Positions 5,511 to 5,534 of a stretch of 5,534 bases of DNA are shown here, piece by piece. How positions within the stretch are numbered: the first letter of the stretch is position 1; every line of letters begins with the position of its first letter. Source of the stretch: Anaerolineae bacterium (GTDB taxonomy: Bacteria; Chloroflexota; Anaerolineae; Aggregatilineales; Phototrophicaceae); contig JADLHH010000262.1 of the NCBI GenBank assembly GCA_020848855.1, positions 1 through 5,534 of the forward strand. Reading direction: 5' to 3'. A program made the position numbers and the translations under genes. Below the pieces are notes generated by a model that had not been told where the DNA came from, searched no databases, and worked only from the letters and a program-made list of their open reading frames with translations.

Positions 5511-5534
5511 AAAAAAGACCGCTCAGTCGAGCGG
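5511..5534 (-). terminator. Intrinsic terminator of a gene beyond the right edge
   Basis: Read on the minus strand, CCGCTC (5534-5529), loop GACT, GAGCGG (5524-5519) forms a perfect 6-bp GC-rich stem, followed by TC and then six T (5516-5511). The stem may extend past the window edge. It would end a minus-strand gene to the right, separating it from the repeat peptide unit. Confidence 0.75.

Overview
The window is GC-rich bacterial DNA, except for an AT-rich stretch at the far right (about 5393-5516). The gene content fits a Chloroflexota-like bacterium, but nothing here is a taxonomic marker, so that placement is inference. The relevant genes are a large O-antigen-ligase/TPR membrane protein, DinB-family and GNAT proteins, and a short protein resembling the Os1348/NHLP leader clan.

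Layout. Positions 2281 to 1 (minus strand) hold one uninterrupted frame of 760 codons that leaves the window without a stop. It encodes a polytopic O-antigen ligase-like protein with a TPR-type soluble C-terminal part. Divergent from it is a RimJ/RimL-like GNAT acetyltransferase (2384-2926, plus), which converges with only 1 nt to spare on a DinB-like metal-binding four-helix protein (2928-3407, minus). Next come a class I SAM-dependent methyltransferase (3505-4353, plus) and a convergent single-domain response regulator (4387-4767, minus).

The right end is the most unusual part. On the minus strand, in transcription order, it holds: an intrinsic terminator that closes an unseen upstream gene (5534-5511); a plausible promoter (5463-5435); a strong Shine-Dalgarno; a 62-residue ORF made of a 7-residue head plus five identical copies of RGPMPGGSDVL (5392-5204); a 93-residue ORF whose C-terminal two thirds look like an Os1348/NHLP-type RiPP leader domain (5137-4856); and then the response regulator. 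The five 33-bp repeats differ at every degenerate codon column, yet no residue changes, and the other reading frames I could compare do accumulate changes. This is good internal evidence that the repeat peptide is a real, selected product. The repeat ORF and the leader-like ORF lie in the same frame, separated by a single TAA and 22 open codons.

How they may work together. The left four genes look like ordinary chromosomal genes with separate jobs: surface polysaccharide, acetylation, a DinB enzyme or thiol-transferase-like protein, and methylation. The right three may form a small transcription unit, or two, in which a repetitive secreted or modified peptide, a leader-like partner and a signalling receiver are co-located. 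No maturase, protease or transporter is inside the window, so calling this a RiPP system is a hypothesis.
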